NCBI GenBank assembly: GCA_014904985.1
Contig: MU128924.1
Coordinates: forward strand, 145,743-209,742
Origin: Hydnum rufescens UP504
Lineage: Eukaryota; Basidiomycota; Agaricomycetes; Cantharellales; Hydnaceae
Length of the DNA: 64,000 nt
Reading direction: 5' to 3'
Under the pieces are notes generated by a model that worked only from the letters and a program-made list of their open reading frames with translations, was not told the DNA's origin and searched no databases. Both the position numbers and the translations under genes were made by a program. The stretch's first letter is position 1. Each line of letters opens with the position of its first letter. Below are positions 9,701-21,152 of the stretch, one piece after another.

Positions 9701-10377
9701 TCTTTGATGGTACTGCGTAAATCACGAACGACACCTCGTTCTTTCGGATTGATTTGTGTATGCATGCATGGAGACCTGAGAAAGGCATTTCCAGTGGTAG
9801 AAAGCTAAACAACTGGATGGTGCCATAATCATGTGCTGGAGAAAGTGTCCTCGACCAGACGAATTCAATAGCCAGGTCGGTAGGCTTATCCCAGGGTCAA
9901 AACGCCTTCGTAGTGCCCAAATTCTCAACGGAACACACAGAACTTCGTCGGCAGTGCACCCCTCAAGCCGGCCCAAAGCCCAGTCACAATATAGCCAGAG
10001 CGAGACTCTATATAGCGCACCGACAAATGCAACAAAAAGTGGAATGCATTACGTCAGCATATAAATCTGTGCTGCTTGCCATCTATCTTCTCGCGCTCGA
10101 AGAACTCTAGTCCCTTGAAGCTCCAGCCCACTCGAGTTCGGGCGCGTGCACGTTTCAGCAGGAAGTCGGACTGCGGCTGCCTTATCTCTAATGAAGTCGT
10201 TTCCAACAATCCTCTTCCGTGATTTGTTATTTCGACCATTTCCAAACGATCTATAAGCTTATTCAACCTCAAACCCTTTCTTTATTCAAACCGCTGTTCA
10301 CTCTCTTCTCGCTTCTGAATCCGCGCCAACTGGTCCTCTTCAGGATTCACCCCCAAATGCTTGCTACACGCTTTGGT
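9701..10377 (+). pseudogene. Msb1/Mug8-like 5' fragment, copy A
   Basis: The DNA repeats the 5' region of the gene at 20149-24042. ATCTATCTTCTCGCGCTCGA at 10080-10099 matches the start MPSIFSRSK, GAGTTCGGGCGCGTGCACGT follows, then after a large internal deletion the segment matching 20950-21152 (SSSGLTPQTLATHFG region). It ends at TTTGGTC and joins the HSP60 fragment. It is a truncated, non-coding relic. Confidence 0.75.
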
Positions 10378-11480
10378 CGGTAGCGAGGCGCTTGCAGCGT
10401 ATATTCTCACCAAGCTCCGTGGAGAACTGAACATAAGCGCGATCAAGGCCCCCGGTTTCGGACACAATCACGCGTCGATCCTCGGTGACTTTGGCAATCC
10501 TGACAGGGGGTACTGTATTCTCTGACAACTTGGATATCACGCTCGACAAGGCTACACATGACCTCCTCCGCCCCACTGGCTCTATCGCCATCACCAAAGA
10601 AGACACAATCTTCCTCAACGGTGACGGTGGTGAGGATGCTATCGCCGCCCGGTGCGAACAGATCCGCTCACTGCTCAATGATCCGACAACGAGCGGCTTC
10701 GACAAGACGAAGCTCCAGGAGCGTCTGGCCAAGTTGAGCGGTGGCGTTGCCGTGATTAAGGTTGGCGGTAGCTCAGAAGTCGAAATCGGGGAGAAGGACG
10801 GATACGATGATGCACTCAATGCTACGCGTGTGGCCGTGGAAGAAGGAATTGTCCCATGCGGTGGTGTTGTGCTCTTGAAGTAAGTTGATGCTCGTTGTTT
10901 CCCGTGCATTCTTCTCATTTGCGTTGCCAGAGTATCTTTGGCCCTTAAGGATATCAAGACAGAAAACTTCGACCAATAGCTCGGTGCATCTATTATTCAG
11001 GAGCGTTGGCACGTCCCATGGGGGTAATTGCTGAGAATGTGGGCAAGGAGGGGGCGTCATCATTGGGCAATTGTTAGAGAAACACTTCGGGGACTTCTCG
11101 ATGTGCGTGTCTTACATACTTATGTAGGCCATTGACACCAAGTTCATTCCATTCCACCAATCAGGAGATACCATGCTGCCGAGGACGATATCGTAAATAT
11201 GTTCGAAGCCGGTATCATTGACCCACTGAAGGTTGTCGCCATGGTCTCTCAGATGCTAGGTACAACGTTTATTCTTGGTGATGTGAAGCGTCCGCTGATG
11301 GAATACGTTACAGCAGTGTGGCCGGTCTCTTAACGACATCTGAAGCGTGCATCGTCGAGGCTCCTGTGAGTAAACAGTTACTTACGATCTTCAAACTCGA
11401 TCTAATAGGTTCTCGCCTTCCACAGGAAGAGAAACAGCCTCCCGCCGGAGGCATGGGCGGAATGTTCTCGGCAGGACGTA
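10378..11480 (+). pseudogene. HSP60 chaperonin 3' fragment
   Basis: Translated pieces match the apical-to-C-terminal part of group I chaperonin HSP60 (mitochondrial protein folding ring): [94 protein letters not shown], then after an intron SLALKDIKTENFDQ, then IIDPLKVV, AGLLTTSEACIVEAP and the Gly/Met tail PPAGGMGGMF. The 5' half is missing, a TAG interrupts after NFDQ (10976-10978), a frame break lies near 10500, and the segment corresponding to about 11000-11160 has no clean frame. It is a pseudogene fused to duplication copy A. Confidence 0.88.
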
Positions 11481-12614
11481 ACCTTTTATTTTGCGTTCGT
11501 ATTTCTTTTCTTAGCATTCACCCCATGTTGGCGATAATATACAAGAATGAATCCCCGCTCATATGCGCGATGGCTAAGGGAAAAAAAAACTTGGTTATAG
11601 ACTTGCGACTTGCTGTGTCTCGCTATACGAAGAACCAGGGTCTGGCTCTGACCGAGGGGAGACATACAATGTGCCGAATGGGGCATGAATTCGCCTCGGC
11701 CAAGATGATCTCATGTTGCTATCGAATCAAACAAGTGCCAACCAAGGTGTAAGCGTTGCTGGAGAAAATGTACTAAAAATCGGAGCTTGGTGAAGAAAAT
11801 CCTGATGAATCGGATAGCGCCTTCATGTATACTTTATCTAGGATTATGAGTGCGAGGAGCGCGCTACGGTCGCTTTTGGAAGGGCACGTCTCAACCATCT
11901 GGAGGCTCAGTGGTGGCTACATGCGGTGCTCACGGAGGAAGAGGCTGGGAGAATTCATCAATGGGTCGACAGTACCAAAATGGAGGCAGCGGGATCAGCT
12001 GGCGACGGCGAGTGGAAAGCCTGAATGAAAAAATGTACCCGATGTCGATCAACCCTTGTCATCTGCTCCCCAATCATCGCCAGATTCAGATTCGTCGGGG
12101 AGAACTACAATTGTGGCAGCAGCTCGGGACAATAGTGCAGAGGTAAATATCAATTCTGGAGAGAAGGCCACTGTGGTGGAAAGGACAGATTCCAAGTCCA
12201 GTGACAACGTTGATTCTTGTCGACGTTGATATGATGGCACCGTGCTCTGCCAGACCCGAAAGCCCGCGAGACCACAGGGCCATATGATTATGCAACAGTA
12301 ACAGGATAATCGATCATGGGATTGACCGTCCGTCCAAAAGTCAGACGTCGACAGATCTCTGACCTTTTCGGACCAGGTCTGAGCTCGAGCGCACTGACCA
12401 TGGTGGCACTGGTTAACTATTCTATTTCTGAAGGAGCAATACGTAGTTCCTGTCAAATTTTGGTACCCTGAAGCACGGGTGCTTCTCAAGTCTCTGCCTC
12501 GTGCTTCGAAATGAATCGCCACCTCCTCGCCTCTCCGGTGCTAGTCCATCACACCACTGTCCATCGTCTTAAACATCTGTACAATCCATCAGTGAGACTG
12601 CTCTCTCACATATC
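11481..12614. other. Intergenic, no gene recognised
   Basis: Open frames of 60-157 codons exist on both strands (for example minus 12049-12522) but show no domain, no coherent intron pattern and no paralog in the window. Nothing is supported here. Confidence 0.5.
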
Positions 12615-15600
12615 ATGGCATCCAAAGACCCGCAGAACCTAGCGGACATGCGCAAAGTATATATTTCAGGTGTGCCATCTACTTGCAAACCAGCAATTCG
12701 CATCCAACACACTCATTTGGACCTTGCCACAGAGGTCAGATGCAGCAGCCATCTTCTGCATGCATCAAAACGATATCGCCTTCACTTCACTATCCAGCCT
12801 CCTGCTACGGTCACTGGACTTCGTTCCCCAAAGTCGGAGTACATCCAGGCAACTACATAATGCCGTGATGTGGAAGGATCCCTTTGGGGATGAGTTGTAG
12901 GTCTAGTTCATGCGCCCGTCCTTCGTCGTTCTTCATTCACATTCTCTCCGCAGTCTGGTGACTCCAACGCCTATCGATTGCAGAGTGGCTATAGACTTGT
13001 GCGAACGCCGTGTTGGACGTTCGGGGCGGATCGTTGCATCGTGTAGTTTGGATCTCTCCTCCGCGATAGACAAAGGTAGACCTGCTCATGTTTATCTAAA
13101 GATTGGTCCACGCTCATGTACGGCCTTGATCCCTGCAGACATACGCCTCGATTTGAAGGTTGACGCGAACGACAAATTCGGAGACTTGACAATATATGTG
13201 GCATCCTCCCTCGCATCCACTGGTGAGGCTGTCCAGAATGCCAATCGGGCTGCCGAGCAGCTAGGTCCTGGAATAGCCGTGGTCAATGATGCCATTCAGG
13301 CTGCCGCCCACTTGCATTACCAATCGCAGCCCAGTTCAATGCTTGGCAACCGTTGCTGAGTCGCCTCGGTGCTCTTGTGAAAGTTGCCGATATGCTCGCC
13401 GAGGCACGTTTCATCCTGAATTATTTGTGCCCCGCGACCACTAAGAAGTATTTACAAACAGGTTCACCCTTGGATCAAGTTAGCATGGGGAGTCGTCTCA
13501 GCAGCGTATAAGGTACGACTAGAATCGGGTGTTATATCTGTATGCTATCTGACTGGTGTTCTATTAGGTCGCTTCTGCCCAGAGTGAGCGAGATGCAGAA
13601 GTGCAGGGCTTAGTGCAGGACTATGGCGGATAGCTGCTCCTTTGCGGATGAAGCCGAGGAGTTGAAGAAACGCTCGAAAATGGATCAAGACATCATCAAC
13701 CAAATACTGCACCAAGTAATGGAATGCGCTTATTTCATTAGGGGCTATTGCAGGGACAAGTCCTTCGGTATGTGGAATCCCCATGTTCTGCTACCCCAAG
13801 ACTGATCAGCGTGGGCCGCAGTCAAACGCACTGTGAAGAACGCGCTGTCTGCTGTGGACGCCCGGATTGATAACTTACAAGGGGACCCTGGAGACTCTCC
13901 GACGGAATCTGATTGATCACGCGAATATACAATGCACCGTGATTACGCACCGCGTCTTGGACGTCGTGACCGAAGTCCGTAAGTGCTGCTTCTATGTCTT
14001 CGGTCAAAACTGGATTCTAAGATGGTCTACAGGGGACTTGCAAGTGCTCAGTGACCTGAAATACACCTCAGTTGCTCATCACGATCTGGATGAAGGATGC
14101 TTAGCAGGCACGCGTACCGAGATCATCGATACTATCCTGTGTTGGGCTGTTGGAGCGGATACGTCGTCGTTTGATTCGAGTGGTTCAATAGCATTGAACT
14201 CGAGCGAATCGTCTCGTGTACTTTGGTTGTGCGGCACGGCGGGTGCGGGGAAATCGTCGATCCTTCGCTCATGCGCGAAGCGCCTTTCTGAACTTGGACG
14301 CAAGGGCTCGTACTACGGCTTCGACAAAAACAAACCGCTCGCAAACCTGACGAACCTGTTCAGTACGATCGCTCGAGACCTCGCCGACCTCGACAACTCC
14401 CGGAAGCAGCGCCTCGTCGATGCGGTCAAGAACGACACCGCGATACGAACAAGCGATAACTGCAAATTGCAGTTCCAGCACTTTATCATTGCATCTTTCA
14501 AGGATGATCAGGCCCTGGGGGAGACCGTTGTTTTCATTGACGCGTTTGACGAATCTGGGGACGTTACGGCTCGCGCCAACGCGCTCGCTATTCTCACAAA
14601 GCGAGCCTCAGAACTGCCTCTGGGTCTTCGAGTCGTAGTCACTTCGAGATATGAGCTTGATATTCAAGATGCATTGCAGTCTCCGCTGCCACCTGGGGTC
14701 GACATTATGCTAGTGGACGACATCCCGACTTATCAGACCTCGCGCGATATCGCGACGTATATACACAATGAACTCCATAACGTGAAAGAACTCCGAGAGA
14801 AGTACGAGACCCAGCTGAGGGATCTCATTTGGAGGGCCGGGACATCTTTTCAGTGGGCTGCTACCGCCTGCCGCTTCATTCGCCAGGATAACAAAGCCGG
14901 CGTCGGCCCGCAGGACCGGATTGCTGACAGTGCTGCGTAGTGATACAGGGCTGTATGGGCTGTATAGCACCGTGATGACGGAGCACTGCGATCCCTCGAT
15001 CGAGATAGCAGTAAAACGAGTCAAGTCAATCCTAGGCCGAATCATATGCGCTCAGGAGCCTTTATCATTGCATGCTCTTGTGCACCTAGTTCCACCCAAC
15101 TGTGTCCTCACTCCAGATGATATGGAGATACAACGACGAATTGTGAAGCATCTTGCCTCCCTCCTTAGTGGTACACACAGTGACCATGAGCCGATTGTGC
15201 CTCTCCACACATCTTATCGTGATTTCTTATGTAACCCAGAGCACAACAAAGATTTCTACATCGACAAAGGCCAAGCAAATGAGCAAATGGTCCTGGGGTG
15301 TTTCCGAGTGATGGACCAGACCCTGACCTTCAATATCTGTCAATTTCCGACGTCATTCCTTTGCAATGCTGACATCTCCAACATTAAAGATCTCCAGGAA
15401 AAATACATCCCTGCTCATCTGTATTATGCTTGCCGATTCTGGGGTTCCCATGCGTCCGCATCACCTAATGTGGAGGCTACTCAGAAACACATGGTGTCAT
15501 TCTTTCAGAAAGATTTCCTATCCTGGTTGGAAGTGATGAGCCTGACACAGAGCTCCCCCTGAAAATGTGTTAGACTCACTTAGCACCTCTGATGTAAGTG

Positions 15601-18016
15601 TGGCTCCAATTCTATCACATGCTGAAGTTATGGGCTGATTCAGAACATGCATTCCCCAGATGGCTCCAGACCTTGTTGAATTGCAATATGATGCAATGCA
15701 ATTCATCAGCATGTTTGCAATTGTCATTGCAACCAGCATGCCTCACATCTACCTCTCTGGTTTGACATTTGCTCCCACCTCATCCCTCCTATATCAGTTG
15801 TGGAAAGACCAATTTCCAGGAGTTGCAAAACTTGCTCAGGGACAACTTCAGCACTGGCCAAAGATCACATGTGATCTTAGAGGACACCATGACAGAGTAG
15901 AATCTGTTGCTTTCTCACCTGATGGGAAGCAGATTGCTTCTGGCTCCTGGGACAAGACCATACAACTCTGGAATGTGGAGACAGGTCTGAAGATTAGCCA
16001 GCCCATGGAGTGTGATAGTCCATCTCATCCCTTGCTTTCTCACCTGATGGCAAGCAGATTGCTTCTGGCTCCTGGACAATACCATACAATTCTGGGATGT
16101 GGAGACAGGTGTGAACATTGGCCAGCTGCTGGAGGGGCATGATAGTGCTCATCTTATCCATTGCTTTCTCTCCTGATGGCAAGAAAATTGCTTCTGGCTC
16201 CATGATGGTGACCATACGACTCTGGAATGTGGAGACTGGTGCAAGCATTGGCCAGCCAATGGAAGGGCATGATGGTACCATCTGGACCATTGCTTTTTCA
16301 CCTGATGGCAAGCAGATTGCTTCTGGCTCCTCAGACATGACCATACGACTCTGGAATGCAGAGACAGGTCAAAGCATTGGCCAGCCAATGGAGGGGCATG
16401 GTGGTACCATCTACTCCATTGCTTTCTCACCTGATGGCAAGCAGATTGGTTCTGGCTCCCAGGATGGGACCATACAACTCTGGAATGTGGAGATGGGTGT
16501 GAGCATTGGTCTACCAATGGACCAGCATGATGATGTCATCTACTCCATTGCTTTCTCACCTGATGGCAAGCAGATTGCTTCTGGCTCCACAAGCAAGTCT
16601 ATAAAGCTCTGGAATGTGGAGACAGGCATGAGAATTTTCAGCTAATGGAGGGCATGGTGGTCATTACATCCATTGCTTCTCACCTGATGGCAAGCAGATT
16701 GCTTCTGGCTCTCAGACAAGACTGTACGACTTTGGAATGTGGATATGGGTGCAAGCACTGGCCAGCCAATGGAGGGGTATGCTGGTGGTATCTGGTCCAT
16801 TGCTTTCTCACCTGATGGCAAGCAGATTGCTTCTGGTTCCAATGACAACACACTGCAACTCTGGAATGTGGAGATGGGTGTAAGGATTGGCCAACCAATG
16901 GAGGGGCATGGTGGCACCATCATGTCCATTGCTTTCTCACCTGATGGCAAACAGATTGCTTCTGGCTCCTGGGATAAGACCATACAACTCTGGAATGCAG
17001 AGACAGGTGTGAGCATTGGCCAGCCAATGCAGGGGCATGAGGATGCTGTCCAGACCATTGCTTTCTCACCTGATGGCAAGCAGATTGCTTCTGGCTCCTC
17101 AGATAAGACCATTCAACTCTGGAATGTGGAGACATGCATGGGCATTGGCCAGCCAATGAAGGGGCATGATGATCTCATCTACTCCATCACTTTCTCACCT
17201 GATGGCATGCAGATTGCTTCTGGTTCCTATGACAAGACCATACGACTCTGGAATGCAAAGACAGGTGTCAGCATTGGCCAGCCAATGGTGGGGCATGATG
17301 GTGCCATCTACACCATTGCCTTCTCACCTGATGGCAAGCAGATTGCTTCTGGCTCCTCAGACAAGACCATACGACTCTGGAATGTGGAGACAGGCACAAG
17401 CATTGGTCAGGTGATGGAGGGGCATGATGATATCATCTGGTCCATTGCTTTCTCACCTGATGGCAAGCACATTGCTTCTGGCTCTGAGGACAAGACCATA
17501 CGATTCTGGAATGTGGAGACAGGTGCAAGCATTGGTCAGGTGATGGAGGGGCATGATAATAACATCTACTCCATTGCTTTCTCACCTGATGGCAAGCAGA
17601 TTGCTTCTGGTTCTCGGGACAAGACCATACGACTCTGGGATGTAGAGATGGGTCTGAGCAGTGGCCAACTGAAGGAAGAGCATGGTGATTGCATCCCATC
17701 CTTTGCATTCTCATCTGACAGTAAGCACATCACTTCTGCCACCTGGGGAAACACACTCAATATTTTTCCATTTCATGTGGCAGCATCCAAACACATCCTC
17801 CAATATCCTGCCCATCTATTCCCACTCTCCTCTGACTGCTTTCAATTTAATGATGGGTGGATTTTGGGACCTAGTGATGAGCTTATCCTCTGGGTCCCTC
17901 CTGCCTACCGTGCATCCCTGGAGCATCCTAACCATCGCATCATGGGAAAGGCTACTCGGATTGATTTTCAGCACCTTAAGTGTGGCAAGGAGTGGGCTCA
18001 ATGTCAGAGACTGTAG
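12615..18016 (+). CDS. NACHT-WD40 STAND NTPase (NWD type)
   Basis: The gene encodes a signal-transducing NTPase of the STAND class. An N-terminal C2-like/coiled region (12910-13930) carries PAHVYLKIG and an alanine-rich helical segment. The NACHT domain follows: Walker [10 protein letters not shown] near 14235-14262, Walker [11 protein letters not shown] near 14527-14556. A winged-helix-like linker ([22 protein letters not shown]) leads into 14-15 WD40 repeats from about 15880 to 17760 with the consensus [14 protein letters not shown] and [11 protein letters not shown] conserved tail contains [14 protein letters not shown] and ends CQRL. Short introns are visible around 13400, 13515 and 13770. 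Single-base frame changes occur near 13622, 13880, 14917, 16010, 16125, 16640 and 16730. If they are consensus errors the gene is intact; otherwise it is a recent pseudogene. In fungi such proteins act in heterokaryon incompatibility or innate-type recognition; the specific role here is unknown. Confidence 0.88.
15880..17760 (+). repeat. WD40 coding repeats, ~129-base units, near identical
   Basis: About 14 units of 43 codons repeat with very high nucleotide identity (TTTCTCACCTGATGGCAAGC recurs almost unchanged). Differences concentrate at the residues after the GH dipeptide (for example GHDGTIW, GHGGTIY, QHDDVIY, GHEDAVQ, GHDNNIY) and directly after SGS (WDKTIQ, SDMTIR, QDGTIQ, TSKSIK, NDNTLQ, YDKTIR, EDKTIR, RDKTIR). 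Confidence 0.9.
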
Positions 18017-18424
18017 ATTCACAGATTTGTAACATTTAACAAGCATTTTCTGTTGACAATTCCAAAACATCAGTGGATACTGTTTACATCTTCACTACAG
18101 TATCTAGAGGCTAGGAGATCTGCCCTCCTATCTAGTAGGAGGGATGGTGGATATTTTTGTCACTGGCTACAACCATGGCTGAGCTTCAAGGATCACATTA
18201 TAGAAAGTTCTGTGTCAATGATGGGGTACTTGTACACCGGTGCCTACCATGAAACCCAACTCATCCACTGGTGCCCTGTGAGGCCGGGACCCGTCTATAT
18301 AGTCCCAGATTATCCTTATATTGGCAACCCACGGAGAAGCCACAAATTTGCTGCTACATAAGACCCTGAAGTGAAACAGCATGCAGCACCACAGATGCTC
18401 CCTGTGAATGTAGACACTGAAAAC
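18017..18424. other. 3' flank of the NACHT-WD40 gene
   Basis: The 400 bases after the stop show no domain or paralog in the window. They probably hold the 3' untranslated region; no gene is supported. Confidence 0.5.
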
Positions 18425-21152
18425 CCCATCAGACACCAGCATTACTCCATGCAGTATTGAGTCACATATCACAGATGTTACTGACACTTGAGAACCAGTT
18501 CCTCTTGAACACCCAGTTGTTGTTCCCATTACTGCAATCCTCATCATTGTGCTACCTGGTTGTGGTATCAAGGCACATGTTAGCCCCCCAGTTCCAACAA
18601 TGTCTCAGCCACAGGTGCAGATGGGTGGACCTCACACACTGCTGACCACCTCCAGGAAGTAGATGGTGGGAGCTCAGGTAAAGTTTCCATAATGACTCAG
18701 TGTGTGAAAGACGTCTGGAGCAGGAGGGTAGTCGTGAGGTTGACGAAACATATTTGTCGAGGACTCTTCGTCCCCATCGTGTTCACTGTCCCGGGATGAG
18801 ACCCGTGGAGGGATATACATTCCATCAACGTTCTTTCCTGGATCCAGTCACCGTTGACAGTACTCCTGGACTAGTCGGAGGAAACTCAAATCACCCGTGT
18901 CAGGCCACGAATGACCCCACTGTTGAGCCGCTCGTAGCTCCTCTTCGTTTCCCCCTTTGTCCTCATCTTGATCTTCTTCACCATCACTACGTCAGGGATG
19001 GTCGACAGTCGATTCCCGAGTGCGCCGTTATTATTCGCCTACCCCACGAGTATAGTCGAAGGTGTCACGAAGCAGTGTCGCATCCGGGCTCATCATCCGC
19101 AGAACTCGACTCACCAGATCGGGGTGCTTGGGGCTTCGAGCGATGAGCACGGATGATCTTGAAGGCTTCGAAGACTGCGAATGGAACAGGGAGTGCTGGG
19201 AAGCTGATTGAATTCGTCAATCTCGCAGCGAAGAGTGGTATACCATGCCCGGGTTCAAAGGCGAGGCCAAAGAAACCTCTTCTATCTGAGGGTGATCGTG
19301 TTCTGTGGAATACAGCTGCTCGCACAATTTTGTTGCAAAATTTGTTGGAGTCTTCATGACTTCGTCCTTCAGTGAGCAGATCCAAGGTACGCTTCAAAAC
19401 TTCTCTAGCCACAGCAGACAGTTGACATGCGGACACGGACCCCACCCTGGAGCAGGAACAGTGAACTCGCTCCTGAGTGACATTGGCGTACAGTAGAGGG
19501 GATTTAGCGCGAGCTTCACCACCCCATGAATTGTGTTGGTACGCACGGAGTGAACCCACAATATCACGAACTGCAGGGTGTTCCCATCTCTGAGGATCTT
19601 GGGATTGGGGTGGGACGGACAGAAGGTGCATAGTGGCACGCATGCCATCGAGATTCACATTTGTCGCGCCAACATCAGTTTATCAGATGTGAAAGTCGGT
19701 TCCTGTGATGTGGCCTGACAATCAGAACATTTCATCTGCTTAGGCCTGGTGGTACCTTTGATTGTACTGCAACGATGCATCGTTCTTTCGGATTGATTTA
19801 TGCATGCATGCATGGAAGCCTGAGAATGGTTTTGCCAGTGATAGAAAGTTAAACGACTAGACGGAGCCGTAACTATGCACTCGAGAAAGGGTCCTCAACC
19901 ACATGAATTCATTCACCGAGTCGTAGGAGATCAAACGCTTTCGCAGTGGCACAAATCCGTCAATGGAATGCACAGAACTTCGTCGGGAGCACTCTCTAGC
20001 TTTCCCAAAGCTTAGCCGCAATATAACCCGAGCGATTCTTCATAGTGCTTGCAGATAGCAACCAGCAATCCCAGCAATGTAACAAAGAGTGGAATGCATT
20101 AGGTCAGCAAATCATCTGTCGCCCTATCGCTTCCCCCGCTCCTGCTGCATGCCATCTATCTTCTCGCGCTCGAAGACCTCCTCTAGTACGCTAAACCTCC
20201 AGCGCACTCGTACTCCGGACGAGTTCGGGCGCGTGCACGTTGCAGCAGGAAGTCGGACTGCGACTACCCTCCTGCCACCGTCCAAAGAGAAGGTTTCTAT
20301 CTCGAAACGTCCCCGTACCGCCTCTGGTCCTCTGCAGTGGCATCTCCTCCGCCGATGCCAATGCGCCCTTTGATCAGGGTGCTCCCCTCCCAGCACTCCC
20401 TGATGGGAGTTTCTTGCCGCTGCTGATCCCACGCAAGAAACAGTCCACGCTGCATGAATATGGCTACATTGGGAGTGAGAACGAGGTTTTCCTGGGACTG
20501 GAAGAGGTCACGCGGCTTGTAGATGTGGTCAGTCGAGCGCTCAGCTCTCGAGGTATGCCTGTGGCCAATACTCATAGAACAGCCGGGAACACTGATCACT
20601 CTACTGTATTTGCCCAGGCGTGACCACTCCGTTCCTGTTCTCCACCCAGGCGCTGGACGTCTCCTCTTCTCATGTCCGTTCACTTGTCCGTTCGTTCCTG
20701 GCTACTTGCGACCCTTCATCGTCATCTCGATGGTCAAATGCGAGGACAAATCCACCGCACGCCATTGCAGATGCAAAATGGCGGGAGGAAGTGAATTTCG
20801 CTGACCCGTACGCCCTCAGCATGTTCTCAAGTGGGGTCTTGCTCGGCTTGCGCGTGTCACAAGCGGGTTTGAACTGCGGGGATTTCTTGATTTTAGCGAT
20901 TATCTAGCCTGGCGAATACAAGAAGAAGGTGAGACTATTTCTCCTTCATTGTTTCTAGCAATCCTCATTGTTCCGTGATTTGTTATTTTGTAGAGAACAA
21001 CTATCCTCCAAACCATTTCCTAACCATCTTTAATCTTATTCAACCTCAAACCCATTCTCTATTCAAATCACTCTTCACCCTCTTCTCGCGTTTCTGCGCC
21101 TATTCGTCCTCTTCAGGTCTCACTCCCCAAACGCTTGCTACACATTTTGGTC
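18425..21152. repeat. Segmental duplication copy B
   Basis: This stretch is the partner of 7145-10377. It lacks the MITE, keeping the uninterrupted GTGGTATCAAGGCACATG near 18561-18580, and retains the part deleted in copy A (about 20300-20940). Its right end lies inside the Msb1/Mug8-like gene. Because B continues smoothly into that gene, B is closer to the ancestral arrangement and A is the derived copy. Confidence 0.85.
18690..19720 (-). pseudogene. Kinase-family tail pseudogene, copy B
   Basis: Minus-strand pieces correspond to the C-terminal half of 59157-63019: GSLRAYQHNSWGGEARAKSP here against DSLRVYQHSSRADEARAKSP there, SLRSEFTVPAPGWGP against ALRSEFTVPTPGFGP, and the region around 18720-19150 against the segment 59750-60220. 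Frames are broken and the kinase core is absent. It is not expected to make protein. Confidence 0.78.

Larger units (their letters stand above)
7145..10377. repeat. Segmental duplication copy A
   Basis: This stretch, apart from the MITE at 7286-8059, matches 18425-21152 phrase by phrase. Examples are GTCCTCTTGAACACC/GTTCCTCTTGAACACC, TTCCAACAATGTCT, AGATGTCTGGAGCAG/AGACGTCTGGAGCAG, ATCTATCTTCTCGCGCTCGA and CCGTGATTTGTTATTT. Copy A lacks the part equivalent to about 20300-20940. The match stops at TTTGGTC (10371-10377), after which copy A continues into an HSP60 fragment and copy B into the Msb1-like gene. Confidence 0.85.

Noticed and set aside
12049..12522. 157-codon minus-strand frame
   Set aside because: No motif, no ATG-supported context and no introns; composition looks random.
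15915..17760. Long minus-strand open frames with repeated peptides ([12 protein letters not shown] style)
   Set aside because: They are antisense shadows of the plus-strand WD40 repeats, which have clear domain meaning.
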